A stretch of DNA of 64,000 nucleotides from Nocardioides sp. URHA0020 (GTDB lineage: Bacteria > Actinomycetota > Actinomycetes > Propionibacteriales > Nocardioidaceae). Shown piece by piece: positions 18,501-27,420 of this stretch (positions within the stretch are counted from its first letter, which is position 1; each line of letters starts with the position of its first letter). The translations under genes were made by a program, and so were the position numbers. The stretch spans positions 1,033 through 65,032 of the forward strand of contig NZ_KK211165.1 of assembly GCF_000620705.1 (NCBI RefSeq). The letters are read 5' to 3'. The notes under the pieces were generated by a model that did not search any database, was not told where the DNA came from, and saw nothing but the letters and a program-made list of their open reading frames with translations.

Positions 18501-19794
18501 ACCCGTCGAGGTCGATGTCGACGCCGTCCAGGATGCTGGTGGAGTCCGCGGACGCCGCGACCGTGATCGCCTTGGACGCTGCTCCCGGGGAGCCGCCGAC
18601 GTCGTAGAGGTCGTAGGAGTTGCCCGACGAGATCGCCACGGTGATGCCGGCCTCGACAGCCTTGTTCGCGGCCAGGGAGTCGGCGTCGCGGGGCGAGCCG
18701 AAGTCCGAGCCGAGCGACATGTTGATCACGTCGACCGCGTCGGACGTGTCACCGTCCTGGTTCGGGTCGGCCGCTCGGTCGATGCCCTCGGTGACCATGT
18801 CGGTGCTGCCCGTGCAGCCGAACACCCGGATGGCCAGGAGCTGGGCGCTCGGGGCCATGCCGGGCCCGATCTTCATCGTGTCGAAGGGGGTCGACTCGTC
18901 GTAGGAGCCCGTGTAGGTGCCGCCGTCGGCGTCCTCGCCGTAGCCGCCGACCGTGCCGCCGACGTGGGAGCCGTGGCCGTTGCAGTCGAGCGGGTTCGGG
19001 TCCGCGTGCGGCACGGGCTGGTAGCCCGCCGACCCCGGGTCGGCCTGGTAGTTGTCGCCGACCAGGTCGTAGCCGCCCACGACCTTGGCGTTCGGGAAGA
19101 GAGCCGAGTCCGCGGCCGAGGCCTCGGCCGCGTTGGCGGCCTGGTACGCCGCGACCGTGCCCGGGCCGCCGAAGTTGGCGTGGGTGTAGTCGATCCCGGT
19201 GTCGATGATCGCGACCCGGGTGTCCTGTCCCAACGAGCCCGAGCCGGTCCAGGCCTGCGGCGCACCCTGGAGCGGGACCGCCGTGCTGTTCTCGAACGAC
19301 TTCGGGGCGATCGGATACACGTGCGACACCCCGCTGATCCCGGCGAGGTCTGCGAAGTTGGCCACGTCCGTCGTGACTGCCACGCCCGAGAGCAGCGCGT
19401 GCGTGCGGTAGAGCACCGGGCTGCTGACCGGCAGGTCGGCGATCACCGCGTCCTGTGCCGTGGTGACCCGTCCGAGCTGCTGACGGGCCGCGGTGCGTGC
19501 CGCGGTGATGCTGGTCGAGCGCTTGCTGGCGAAGGCGCGTCCGGTCGACGGCGTGTCGAGCTCGAGGAGGAAGGAGTAGCGCCCCGTGGCCGGCACCCCG
19601 GAGGGCAGCTCGCCAGACCTGCTGGGCTCGGCCTTCCCGGTGTGGCGGAGCGAGTGCGGCCCGACGTTCAGCGAGTCGGGGCTCGCCGAGGGCGCGGCGG
19701 CGGCGGAGCCCGTGGTGATCGCGGCGCCCGTCAGGACCACGGCGGCTGCCGTGAGTGCCACGTGCCGGTGGCGGAGGTTGCGTGGTGCGGACAA
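15577..19794 (-). CDS. Secreted subtilisin-like protease with Ig-like repeats
   Basis: A 1405-residue exported protein. Residues 1-33 form a signal peptide and about 35-165 a propeptide-like region. The S8 catalytic domain has Asp about 198 (IIDTGIDYTH), His about 274 (NGHGSHVGG) and Ser about 617 (SESGTSMASPMVAGL). A protease-associated-like insert lies around residues 450-570. The rest is accessory beta domains, ending in three or four bacterial Ig-like repeats with a recurring 'tat/gkvkV.d..tg' pattern and a final YRVF. No LPXTG or membrane anchor is seen, so it is probably released or loosely wall-bound. The start is TTG 19794 with GAGGGA seven bases upstream. The substrate is unknown. 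Confidence 0.9.
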   Translation of the reverse strand: MSAPRNLRHRHVALTAAAVVLTGAAITTGSAAAAPSASPDSLNVGPHSLRHTGKAEPSRSGELPSGVPATGRYSFLLELDTPSTGRAFASKRSTSITAARTAARQQLGRVTTAQDAVIADLPVSSPVLYRTHALLSGVAVTTDVANFADLAGISGVSHVYPIAPKSFENSTAVPLQGAPQAWTGSGSLGQDTRVAIIDTGIDYTHANFGGPGTVAAYQAANAAEASAADSALFPNAKVVGGYDLVGDNYQADPGSAGYQPVPHADPNPLDCNGHGSHVGGTVGGYGEDADGGTYTGSYDESTPFDTMKIGPGMAPSAQLLAIRVFGCTGSTDMVTEGIDRAADPNQDGDTSDAVDVINMSLGSDFGSPRDADSLAANKAVEAGITVAISSGNSYDLYDVGGSPGAASKAITVAASADSTSILDGVDIDLDGSGELYGVSRSIAYSWSTKPDLSGDVVLAPADNATACTAFSPGDAAKIAGKIVLVTWTQEALECGSAARGGFLKAAGAAGFIFANSAQVMSAGITGVATIPGVLVVKSGGDAIRAALAAGKPVTATGTKTNSVTQFFPEDTDKVADFSSRGMRGNGNIKPDVAAVGASVFSTAVGTGDDGVSESGTSMASPMVAGLAALVVSAHPAWSPEQVKADIMNTAGQNLYVDGSSEPSSARYAPNRVGAGRIQAAAALTNEVLAYVADDPGAVSVSFGPVEVTAPMTATKTVTVQNTGDTAATYAASYDAITSVPGVSYAVAPASVSVAPGAKASVTVTFTVTDPTLMTHTTDPTHGREDLDGDALDTLADASGNLLLTPTTGSAPQLRVPVYSAPRPTSTMTQADTTTLPTGASTGSITLSGTGVDNGTGAERVRSIAAGLELQAISPALPDCIGTQVNLCAGLPDDRSADLKYVGYASDYPIHQNVAASTAYIAINTRAAYSTPGSKVEFDAYIDVDGDTNPELMAYTSRIPDEDLFVANLVELSTGDVVDVQPLNGALGLDLAKFDSDTLMIPLSMGVLAKYGVNESNPRIGYGVVSFASTSLGVVDAQSISVQTAELVRPMIADLYTPGISVTDAEGDGPLVLDQDSAQLSVTRNAASYKAGRGLGLMMVHFHNAVGSKAQVVAIKSTPTVAVAADPASVLRGTSTQVTVAVSDPSGFSAPTGTVQVVDTTTGTVAGSATVQGGSATVTYRPTTAGAQTLEARYLGDTAYVTASSSPTTITVSKSASGVALQVRAATVVRGTPARLKVIVADPTKIATPSGKVKVVDTATGRTVASGSLSGGQATLTYSSKKPGAVALRAVYLGNASLDSTQSSITRVTMTKARAKVGLRLSATRGKHGRVVKATVKVPTVAGVRATGKVVLKAGGHRIGTARLKGGRATITWRPGKAGAYRLSASYRGDATYTSDSSKKVVYRVF

Positions 19795-19904
19795 GGTCGT
19801 GTCCCTCGTTCAGGGGAACCGTCACGGTCCCTACGGATGTTCAGAGGCAGCGGTCGTGCAGCGACGGAGGTCGCGCGTCGGACGCCGCACCACCCGACCG
19901 GCGC

Positions 19905-19922
19905 CGCCCCCGCGAGGGGGCG
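19905..19922 (-). terminator. Hairpin terminator after the Ig-like gene
   Basis: CGCCCCC-GCGA-GGGGGCG is a perfect 7-bp stem with a tetraloop, 39 bp past the stop of the minus-strand Ig-like gene and before the subtilase start. It lacks a strong T-run, so it may be a terminator or an attenuating or processing hairpin. Confidence 0.55.
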
Positions 19923-19960
19923 ACGACGGTCGATGTGGGTGCTGGCCGGGTGCCGGCGGG

Positions 19961-22303
19961 TCAGCGCTTGCGGAGGACCCGCAGCCGGACCGTGGTGCCG
20001 GAGGCGGCCACGGTGGTGCTGCCGCGGTAGCGCACCTTCAGCTTGTGGACCCCGGCTGAGAGCTTCCTGGCTCCGATGCGCAGCGTGGCCCTGCCGTGGT
20101 GGAGGGTCACCTTGCCGATCGTCCGGCCGTGTTCGGTGACGACGGCCCGGCCCGTCGCGGTCAGGCCCGCGCCGGTCACCACCGCGATGGTGACGACGCC
20201 CCGGTGCCCGACGACGACCGACTTGGCCTTCGCCCGCACCTTCGAGGCCGCCTTGGCCACCGTCAGCACCACGTGCGTGGTGGCCGCGGCGACCGTGTCG
20301 CTGCCCCCGTAGCGGACCGTGAGGATGTGCCGGCCGACCCCGAGTTCGTGCGCGCCCACCTTCACGGCCGCGATGCCGTGGTCCAGCGTGGCCTGGCCGA
20401 TGGTGTTGGCGCCCTCGGCCACCAGGACGGTGCCCGCAGGAGTGGCCCCCGAGCGAGTGGTCACCCTGATGCGGACCTGGCCCGGGCGCCCGACGACGAC
20501 CGAGGCCGCTGTCGCCTTGATCGTGGCTGCCTCCGTGGCCGGGGTGGTCGGTCCGCCGGCGACCACGTCGAACGTGGTCGTCTTGTTGTGGTCGAGGGTG
20601 GAGTCGAACGCCTTGATGCTCCAGGTCCCGAGGCTGAGCGCAGCGGCCTCCTCGGAGGTCAGGGTGATGGTGGCGGTGGCCCCACCGTCCTCGTCGGTCG
20701 GGACCTCAGCGACCTCTTCCCACTCGTCGCTGCCGGGCGCCCTGAGGTTGACGTACGCCGTGTCGTCCTCGTCGAAGTTGCGCACCGTCACGGTGAGGCC
20801 GTTGTCCAGCCACTCCTGCGGGGTCAGGTGCGCGACCGACGTGGTGATCGTGACCTGGTCCTCCTCGGGGATCGCGGTGAGCGTGAACGGCGCCGTCTTG
20901 ACGCCGGAGAACTCACCGGTGAGCCGGAGCGTGTAGTCGCCGGGCACCGAGTCGCGGACGTCGTACTTGCCATCGAAGAAGTTGTCGAGACTGCCCTGCT
21001 TGTCCGCGAGCCAGTCGTAGACCGGATCGACGGTGCCGTCCGGGCGGATCACGTCGGCGTGCACCTGCTCGTACATCGCCCAGTCCCGGCTGTGCACCGA
21101 GATGCCGTCGTACTCGAACGCGTCGACGCGCATCGTCGACGGCGTGAGCGCGATCGTGGGGTTGCCGGGGGGCTGGACGGGCACCGGCCCGGCGTGGAAC
21201 GTGGCGGTCTCGGTGCCGCCAGTGGTCGACGTCACCGTCACGGTGTAGGTCCCGATCGGCTTGTCGCGACCGCCGCCGATCCCGTACACCGCCTTGCCGT
21301 GCGAGTCTGCCTGCGGGAACCCGAGGTCCTCGGTGGTGCCGTCGGGGTAGAGCAGCGTCGCCGTCGGCTGCTCGCCGAGCTTGAGGCCCTCGGCAGTGAC
21401 GAACACGCCCTCCTGGCCCCAGATGAGCAGGTTGGTCTCCGCTGGGTCGACCGTGAGCTTGAGGTCACTGGCGGTCGGGGGTGAGTTGCCGGCGACGACC
21501 TCGAAGCTGATCTGGCTCTCCCGGGAGGCCGGGCCGTGGAGTCCGAAGGTGTAGGTCCCGATCGGCAGGGCCGTGTCGCCCACGTAGGTGAAGTCCACGT
21601 CCCCGTTGGCGTCGGCGGACGTGTCGATGACGTCCTCGACGGTGCCCTCGGGCAGGGTGATGGCGCCGGTCACGTGCTCGCCCGGCTGGAAGCCGGTGGA
21701 CGCGAGCTCGACGCCGGTGCTGGTGAACGTGCCCCAGTCCGGCTCGGACGGGGTCACGGTCGACTGCACGGGCGAGGTCACGGTGTCGCCTGCGACGACC
21801 GTGAACGACGTGGTCAGCTTGATGTCGCCCGAGGTGAGGTCGACGGTGTAGACGCCGACCGGGGCCGATGTCGTCGAGAACCCGACATAGTTCACCCACC
21901 GGCCGTCCTGGTCCACGGGCGTCGGGTTGACCTCGGTGAGCGGCACGACCTCGCCGCTCGGCGTGGTGATCGTGTTCGCGACGCTGGCGCCGGGGGTCAG
22001 TCCCTCGGCGGCGAGCCGGACCGGAGCGCCGTACAGCTCGGTCTGCGCGATCACGGACGGGTCCGCAGTGTAGGCGGGAGTGGTCACTGCCGTGGTCGAG
22101 TGCGGGTGGCTCGACACTCCGACCGATGGCGACGCGGGTCGGCGCGCTTCCAGGTGGCCGTCGGCCGCGCTCTGGTGCGCCGCGAGGACGGCCGAGGACG
22201 GTGCGGCGACCGCGTCGACCACCGGGACCGCGGTCAGCACGAGCGCCGTACCGAGGGAGAGGGCGACTCCGCGAATAGGCCTCGACAACAATCGTCTGGA
22301 CAC
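19961..22303 (-). CDS. Secreted Ig-like repeat protein
   Basis: A 780-residue exported protein with no enzyme motif. The basic VSRRLLSRPIRG start and hydrophobic core to about residue 35 form a signal peptide. The body is built of about seven to eight immunoglobulin-like beta domains of 80-100 residues. The last two resemble the C-terminal repeats of the neighbouring subtilase, and the protein ends in a basic LRVLRKR tail. I chose GTG 22303 because AAGGAG precedes it; the longer frame to 22393 lacks a ribosome site. It may be an adhesin, matrix protein or partner of the subtilase, with no direct evidence. The upstream 195 bp are less GC-rich and probably hold its promoter. Confidence 0.75.
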   Translation of the reverse strand: MSRRLLSRPIRGVALSLGTALVLTAVPVVDAVAAPSSAVLAAHQSAADGHLEARRPASPSVGVSSHPHSTTAVTTPAYTADPSVIAQTELYGAPVRLAAEGLTPGASVANTITTPSGEVVPLTEVNPTPVDQDGRWVNYVGFSTTSAPVGVYTVDLTSGDIKLTTSFTVVAGDTVTSPVQSTVTPSEPDWGTFTSTGVELASTGFQPGEHVTGAITLPEGTVEDVIDTSADANGDVDFTYVGDTALPIGTYTFGLHGPASRESQISFEVVAGNSPPTASDLKLTVDPAETNLLIWGQEGVFVTAEGLKLGEQPTATLLYPDGTTEDLGFPQADSHGKAVYGIGGGRDKPIGTYTVTVTSTTGGTETATFHAGPVPVQPPGNPTIALTPSTMRVDAFEYDGISVHSRDWAMYEQVHADVIRPDGTVDPVYDWLADKQGSLDNFFDGKYDVRDSVPGDYTLRLTGEFSGVKTAPFTLTAIPEEDQVTITTSVAHLTPQEWLDNGLTVTVRNFDEDDTAYVNLRAPGSDEWEEVAEVPTDEDGGATATITLTSEEAAALSLGTWSIKAFDSTLDHNKTTTFDVVAGGPTTPATEAATIKATAASVVVGRPGQVRIRVTTRSGATPAGTVLVAEGANTIGQATLDHGIAAVKVGAHELGVGRHILTVRYGGSDTVAAATTHVVLTVAKAASKVRAKAKSVVVGHRGVVTIAVVTGAGLTATGRAVVTEHGRTIGKVTLHHGRATLRIGARKLSAGVHKLKVRYRGSTTVAASGTTVRLRVLRKR

Positions 22304-22498
22304 AAAATCTCCTTGTGTTCGATGGCACAGCGGGAGATCGTCCGGATGAAGACGGGCCCGACGGTGACCGGGAGTGCGGCGGGGTGTGCGCACGAGGAGG
22401 GACGTTAGAACGACTCGTCGGTCGGACTCCGTCCGTAACAGAAGACGCGATGAAACGTTACAAATGCCATGGGGAGCGATCCCACCATTGCGGCCGGG

Positions 22499-22870
22499 TC
22501 ACGACCTGGAGGCCCTCCCGGACGCCAGGTGGCGGGCGACGAAGGCGCTCGATCCCGCGACGATGAGTGTCGCCAGGGGTGCGGCCATGTCCTGTGACAG
22601 GCTCGGTGCTCGGTCGGGTCCGATGGCCCAGAGTGCTAGGGGCGTCGCGTACACGGCTGCGAGTCCGACAGCCCAGGCCCGCAGCGGCCGGAGGTGCGGG
22701 TGGCGCCAGGTGGTCCTGACGACGATGGTGACGGGGATGACGGCGAGCATGGCGAACTGCCCGATGACCATGACGGGGATGGAGACCGCCGCGATGACGA
22801 GGCGTCTCGAGGCGCGGTGAGCCTGGTCGTCGTTCAGCGTGTGGGCGGTGGGGCTGGTGACTGTGGACAT
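22499..22870 (-). CDS. Small membrane protein
   Basis: A 123-residue protein with three likely transmembrane segments at about residues 24-50, 66-84 and 92-112, and a hydrophilic N-terminus. I recognise no family. ATG 22870 has AAGGAG upstream. It is the third gene of an apparent operon with the DHA2 and MMPL exporters (gap about 70 bp). A role in the same efflux or stress response is inference from position only. Confidence 0.65.
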   Translation of the reverse strand: MSTVTSPTAHTLNDDQAHRASRRLVIAAVSIPVMVIGQFAMLAVIPVTIVVRTTWRHPHLRPLRAWAVGLAAVYATPLALWAIGPDRAPSLSQDMAAPLATLIVAGSSAFVARHLASGRASRS

Positions 22871-22940
22871 GGTGCTCTCCTTGGGTTGGCCCGGGTGGTC
22901 GGGCGGTTCGGCGGTGCGGTTGGTTCAGGTGCGGCAGGGG

Positions 22941-24371
22941 TCACGGCTTGTGGCGTTGGCCGACGAGAGTCACCGCGATAGCGCCGACGAGGGCGAAGGC
23001 GCCGGCGCCGAGGAAGGCCCAGCTCAGGCCGGCGGTGAGTGCCTGGGTCGCGGGGGTGGAGGTGGCGAGCAGGTGTGTGGTGTGGTTGGTGGCCAGGGTG
23101 GTGAGGACGGCGAGGCCGAGTGCGCCACCGATCTGCTGGCTGGTGTTGACCAGGCCGCTGGCCAGTCCGGCCTCGTCGGTCGCGACGCCGTCGACGGCCA
23201 GCTGCGTGCCGGCGACGAAGGCCCCGGCCAGGCCGATGCCGATGACCACCGAGGGGCCGAGGATGTGCTGCAGGAACGTCGCGTCGTACGGCGCGGTGGC
23301 GAGCCAGGCGAGGCCGCCGGCGAGGATCGTCAGTGACACGGCGACGGTCCTACGCAGCCCGAGCCGTTCGATGGCAGCGGGCACGGCACCTGCGGTGAGC
23401 ACCAGCGTGCCGGCCAGGGGCAGCTGGGTGAGCCCGGACTTGAGGGCGTCGTAGCCGAGGACGGCCTGCATGTAGATCGACAGTGCGAAGAACACGCCCG
23501 TCGTGGCGCCGCCGACGAAGAGCATGGCGAGGTTCCCACCGCTGACGCTGCGATTGCGGAAGATGTGCAGCCGCACGAGCGGGGACGCGGTGCGGGCCTC
23601 GATGGCGACGAACACCGCGAGGAGCACGGCGCCCACGACGCCGAGGCCGATCACGACCGGGTGGGTGAAGCCGAGGCGCTCGGTCTGAGACAGGGCGCCG
23701 ACGATCGCGGTGAGTCCGGCGGTGACCGTCAGGGCGCCGGGGAGGTCGAGGCGGGTGCGCTCACCTGCGGTGTCCCGGGTGATGAGGCCGGGGATCGTGG
23801 CCAGCACGAGCATGCCGATGGGCACGTTGACGAAGAAGACGGACTCCCAGCCGAGGGCGGAGGTGAGGATGCCTCCGAGGAGGACGCCGGCGGCGCTGCC
23901 GGCTCCGGCGACGGCGCCCCAGATCCCGAGGGCCTTCGCGCGGTCGCTCGAGGTCACGAAGATCTGGGTGACGAGAGCCAGCGAGGCGGGGGCGAGCAAC
24001 GCGGCAGAGCCGCCCTGGAAGGCGCGAGCGGCGAGCAGCATGGCACCGCTGGAGGCCAGTCCGGCGGCCGCTGAGGCAGCGACGAAGCCGGCTGTGCCGG
24101 TCATGAAGAGGCGGCGGTGTCCGTACCGGTCGGCGAGGCGTCCGCCGAGGAGCAGCAGTCCGCCGAACGGCAGCACGTAGGCGGTGATGACCCAGCTCAG
24201 GGCGACGGTGTCGAGTCCGAGCTGGCTGCCGATGGACGGCAGGGCAATGTTGACGATGGATGCGTCGAGGACGACGAGGAACTGGGCGAAGGCGAGCACG
24301 GTGAGGGCGAGCCAGCGCCGTGGCGCGCGCGTCGTGAGGGATGGCGTGGGGGCAAGCGCGGTGGTGGTCAT
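22941..24371 (-). CDS. DHA2-family MFS drug exporter
   Basis: A 476-residue EmrB/QacA-type transporter with about 14 hydrophobic segments. It opens with FLVVLDASIVNIALPSIG, the hallmark of the DHA2 group, and has the loop motif LGGRLADRYGHRRLFMTGT. Such proton antiporters expel hydrophobic drugs and dyes. It lies 90 bp after the MMPL gene on the same strand, so the two exporters are probably cotranscribed under the divergent TetR regulator. ATG 24371 is used. The upstream long frame covering 24462-25545 in this register is an artefact of GC-rich coding. Confidence 0.88.
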   Translation of the reverse strand: MTTTALAPTPSLTTRAPRRWLALTVLAFAQFLVVLDASIVNIALPSIGSQLGLDTVALSWVITAYVLPFGGLLLLGGRLADRYGHRRLFMTGTAGFVAASAAAGLASSGAMLLAARAFQGGSAALLAPASLALVTQIFVTSSDRAKALGIWGAVAGAGSAAGVLLGGILTSALGWESVFFVNVPIGMLVLATIPGLITRDTAGERTRLDLPGALTVTAGLTAIVGALSQTERLGFTHPVVIGLGVVGAVLLAVFVAIEARTASPLVRLHIFRNRSVSGGNLAMLFVGGATTGVFFALSIYMQAVLGYDALKSGLTQLPLAGTLVLTAGAVPAAIERLGLRRTVAVSLTILAGGLAWLATAPYDATFLQHILGPSVVIGIGLAGAFVAGTQLAVDGVATDEAGLASGLVNTSQQIGGALGLAVLTTLATNHTTHLLATSTPATQALTAGLSWAFLGAGAFALVGAIAVTLVGQRHKP

Positions 24372-24461
24372 GGTGGTCCTCCTGGTGGACTCTGAGGTGC
24401 GAGGTGGGGGGTCGCCGCCGCCGACGCGGGTCGACGGCGGCGACGCATGGCGTGCGGTCGA

Positions 24462-26597
24462 TCAGGCGCCGTCGAAGGCGGCCACCCCGGACCTGTCGGA
24501 CGGCTCCTCCACCGGAGTAGCGGACGTGCGGAACCTGCGGGGGGTCCACCAGGCGCGGTCGCCGAGGAGGTGCATCAGGGCTGGCACGAGGACCATCCGG
24601 ACGAGTGTGGCGTCGATGAGGATGGCGGCGGCCAGGCCGATGCCGATCAGCTTGAGCATGATGTCGGTGCTGAGCGCGAAGGCGCCGAAGACCGACACCA
24701 TGATGGCCGCGGCGGCCATGATCACCCGAGCGGTCTTCGCGACTCCGACCGTGACGGCGGCGCGGGAGTCGCCCAGGCGGTCGCGCTCCTCCTTGATGCG
24801 CGAGACCAGGAAGACCTCGTAGTCCATCGAGAGTCCGAAGAGGACGGCGAACATCATGACCGGGATGAACGGCGGCACGGGCACGTCGGTGTCGATGCCC
24901 ACGAGCTGGCCGGCCCAGCCGCCTTCGGCGACAAGGGCGACGACGCCGTAGGCGGCGATGATCGAGAAGACCGTCATGACGCTGGCCTTCAGCGCGATCA
25001 CCGGTGCCCGGAAGGCGCCGAGGAGCAGCAGGAAGGACAGCAGCACGACCGCGCCGATGAAGAGCGGCAGGCGTCGGGCCGTGACATCGGACTGGTCGAC
25101 GCTGGCCGCGGTCTGGCCGCCGAGAGCGACGTCGATGCCGGAGCTGGCCAGTACGTCGTCGCGCAGTCGGTCGACGAGTGCCTTGGTCGCAGGTGACTCC
25201 GGCGTACGCCGGGGGGTGATGACCAGCAGGGCGGTGTCGTCGGCCTGGTTGAACTGGGGCGGTGCGACCGCGAGCACGTCGCGGTCCTGGGCGATCTCGG
25301 TGGCGAGCTCTTCGACGGCGGCGTGGTCGCTGCTGTCGGCCACGGCGATCAGGGGACCGTTGGCGCCGGGGCCGAAGCCGTCGGCGATCAGGGTGTAGGC
25401 CTCGCGGGTCGTTGAGTCGGTGGCGTCGTTGCCCGCGTCGGGGAACCCGAAGCGGATGCCGGCGAGCGGCACGGTGAGCAGGACGAGGACGCCGAGTGCG
25501 GCAAGCGCGGCCGGCAGCGGGCGCTTGGTGACCAGGCGTGCCCACCGGGCAGCGGGGGCCTTCTCGGGGACGACGACGGGCTTGCCGAAGCGGCCCACCT
25601 GGAGACGGTCGATGCGGTGTCCGAGCATGCCGAGGATGGCGGGCAGGAGCGTCACGGCCGCAGCCATGACGACCAGCACGGCGAGGCTGGAGGCGAGGGC
25701 GACGCCGTACAGGTAGGGCAGCCGCATCAGGAACAGGCCGGCGAGCGAGATGACGACGGTTGCTCCGGCGGTCGCGACCGAGTGACCGGCGGTGCGCATC
25801 GCCACGAGGTTGGCGGCCCGCGGGTCCTTGCCGCTGTGCAGCTCGCTGCGGTAGCGGGTGAGGATCAGCAGGGCGTAGTCGATCCCGACCCCGATGCCGA
25901 TCATCAGCGCCACCTCCAGAGACCAGTCCGGGGTGTCCAGGAGCGCAGCGAGGACTCCGCCCAGCAGGACCGCCACGGTGACTCCGAAGAGTGCGACGAG
26001 CAGCGGGAGGCCGGCGGCGACGACGGTCCCGAAGGTCAACAGCAGCACGATCGCTGCGACCGCGATGCCGACGAGCTCGGCGGTCATGGCCGGCGCGGCC
26101 TTGAGACCGGGCACGTTACCGCCGATGGCGACGGTGACCCCGTCGCTGGAGGCCTGCTCGGCGAGCTCGGCGAGCTGGGCGCCGTCGGTGGCGGCCATGG
26201 CGCTCGCTGGGCGGTCGAGCGCGAGCCGTACGACGGCGGTGCGGCCATCGGGTGAGACCTGGGCGTCGGCCGCCTGGGCGCCGGCAACGACGCCGGAGAT
26301 CTCTCCGGCGTCCTCGATCAGCTGGTCGACGCGTCGGGTCGCCTCCGGCGACGTGGCGCCCTCGGACGCCGTCCAGACCACGTCGACCTGGTCGCCCGAC
26401 CGGCCGCCGAAGCGCTCGTCGAGCAGCTTCGAGGCGGCCTCGGAGTCCGAGCCTGGGGTGTTGTAGTCGGCGACGTAGCTGCCGCCGAACGCGGTGACCA
26501 GACCGATCGCGACCACGAGGGCGGCGAGCCAGCCGAGCACCGTGCGGCGGTGGTGGACGAAGGCCGCGTCCGCAACCCGGGTGAGTAGTCGAATCAT
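24462..26597 (-). CDS. MMPL/RND-family transporter
   Basis: A 711-residue membrane protein with two MMPL halves. Each half has one N-terminal helix, a large extracytoplasmic domain (about residues 40-170 and 390-520) and a five-helix bundle. Motifs such as LMIGIGVGIDYALLILTRYR and FGLSMDYEVFLVSRIKEE carry the acidic/Tyr proton-relay residues of the family. MMPL proteins export lipids or drugs. The divergent TetR gene and the following DHA2 exporter suggest an inducible efflux unit. ATG 26597 has GAGGAG upstream. Confidence 0.9.
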   Translation of the reverse strand: MIRLLTRVADAAFVHHRRTVLGWLAALVVAIGLVTAFGGSYVADYNTPGSDSEAASKLLDERFGGRSGDQVDVVWTASEGATSPEATRRVDQLIEDAGEISGVVAGAQAADAQVSPDGRTAVVRLALDRPASAMAATDGAQLAELAEQASSDGVTVAIGGNVPGLKAAPAMTAELVGIAVAAIVLLLTFGTVVAAGLPLLVALFGVTVAVLLGGVLAALLDTPDWSLEVALMIGIGVGIDYALLILTRYRSELHSGKDPRAANLVAMRTAGHSVATAGATVVISLAGLFLMRLPYLYGVALASSLAVLVVMAAAVTLLPAILGMLGHRIDRLQVGRFGKPVVVPEKAPAARWARLVTKRPLPAALAALGVLVLLTVPLAGIRFGFPDAGNDATDSTTREAYTLIADGFGPGANGPLIAVADSSDHAAVEELATEIAQDRDVLAVAPPQFNQADDTALLVITPRRTPESPATKALVDRLRDDVLASSGIDVALGGQTAASVDQSDVTARRLPLFIGAVVLLSFLLLLGAFRAPVIALKASVMTVFSIIAAYGVVALVAEGGWAGQLVGIDTDVPVPPFIPVMMFAVLFGLSMDYEVFLVSRIKEERDRLGDSRAAVTVGVAKTARVIMAAAAIMVSVFGAFALSTDIMLKLIGIGLAAAILIDATLVRMVLVPALMHLLGDRAWWTPRRFRTSATPVEEPSDRSGVAAFDGA

Positions 26598-26660
26598 GAG
26601 GGGGCTCCTCTACTGGGTTCGATCAGGCGCTTGCGTTCCGCCCTCTCTCGTGAGTTAGAA

Positions 26661-26690
26661 GGTATAGCAACAATTACGCCCTGTCTACAA
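26661..26690 (-). promoter_or_regulatory. Promoter of the MMPL efflux operon
   Basis: On the minus strand TTGTAG (26690-26685) and TATACC (26666-26661) are separated by 18 bases, a plausible -35/-10 pair in an unusually AT-rich patch upstream of the MMPL start. The neighbouring sequence also holds the TetR gene's start region, so this patch is the likely repressor site. I could not define a clean palindrome. Confidence 0.45.
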
Positions 26691-26703
26691 CGATTGATGG
26701 TGT

Positions 26704-26715
26704 TACATTGGTGAC
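26704..26715 (+). promoter_or_regulatory. Leaderless -10 element of the TetR gene
   Basis: TACATT at 26704-26709 ends six bases before the ATG at 26716, and no ribosome site precedes the ATG. This matches the -10-to-start spacing of leaderless actinobacterial transcripts. Confidence 0.4.
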
Positions 26716-27420
26716 ATGACAGATGCCGCCCCGGACCGACGCGAGCGCCTCCGCCGCCAGACACTCGACGAGATCTCGCACCACGCTGTCGCGCAGGTGA
26801 CCCAGGGCGGCGTCGCCGCCCTGTCGTTGAACGCGATCGCCAAGTCGATGGGGATGTCGGGCCCGGCGATCTACCGCTACTACGCCTCACGGGACGAGCT
26901 GCTGGCCGCGCTCGTGACACAGGGCTACGGCGAACTCGCCGACGCCGTCCAGAGCGCTGCTGACGCCGGGCGTCGCAAGTCACCGGAGGTCCGCCTGCGA
27001 GGCGTGATCGAGGCCTACCGACAGTGGGCACTGGCGAACCCCTACCGCTACGAGATGCTGTTCAGCGTCCGCCCAGCCGGATACGCGGACCCCCACGAGG
27101 CGATCGCGGCGATCCAGCCCGCGATGGAGGTGCTGCTCGCGATCCTCGGAGGTCTCGTCCATGCCAGTGGAACAGCCCTGCCGCGACCCGGGGGTCAGTT
27201 GGAGGCGCAACTCGATGCGTGGGCAACTGCTCCGGCGGAAGCAGAGACTGACCACGAGCTGTCATCGGCGGTCCTGTTGCTCGGCGTCCTCACCTGGACT
27301 CGGCTGCACGGAATCCTCACGCTTGAGCTGGCCGGTGTCGTGGGAGACATGGGCCTGGACGCGGGTCTGCTGATCCATGCAGAGCTGGACGCTGTCGTCG
27401 GCATAGCCACGGGCAGCTAG
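26716..27420 (+). CDS. TetR/AcrR-family repressor
   Basis: A 234-residue regulator. Residues about 14-60 form the TetR DNA-binding domain, with VAALSLNAIAKSMGMSGPAI as the helix-turn-helix and YRYYASRDELLAALV following. The rest is a ligand domain of the WHG-like TetR C-terminal type. It is divergent from the MMPL-DHA2-membrane protein operon across 118 bp, the standard layout for a repressor of an efflux operon and itself. The inducer is unknown. Confidence 0.88.
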   Translation: MTDAAPDRRERLRRQTLDEISHHAVAQVTQGGVAALSLNAIAKSMGMSGPAIYRYYASRDELLAALVTQGYGELADAVQSAADAGRRKSPEVRLRGVIEAYRQWALANPYRYEMLFSVRPAGYADPHEAIAAIQPAMEVLLAILGGLVHASGTALPRPGGQLEAQLDAWATAPAEAETDHELSSAVLLLGVLTWTRLHGILTLELAGVVGDMGLDAGLLIHAELDAVVGIATGS

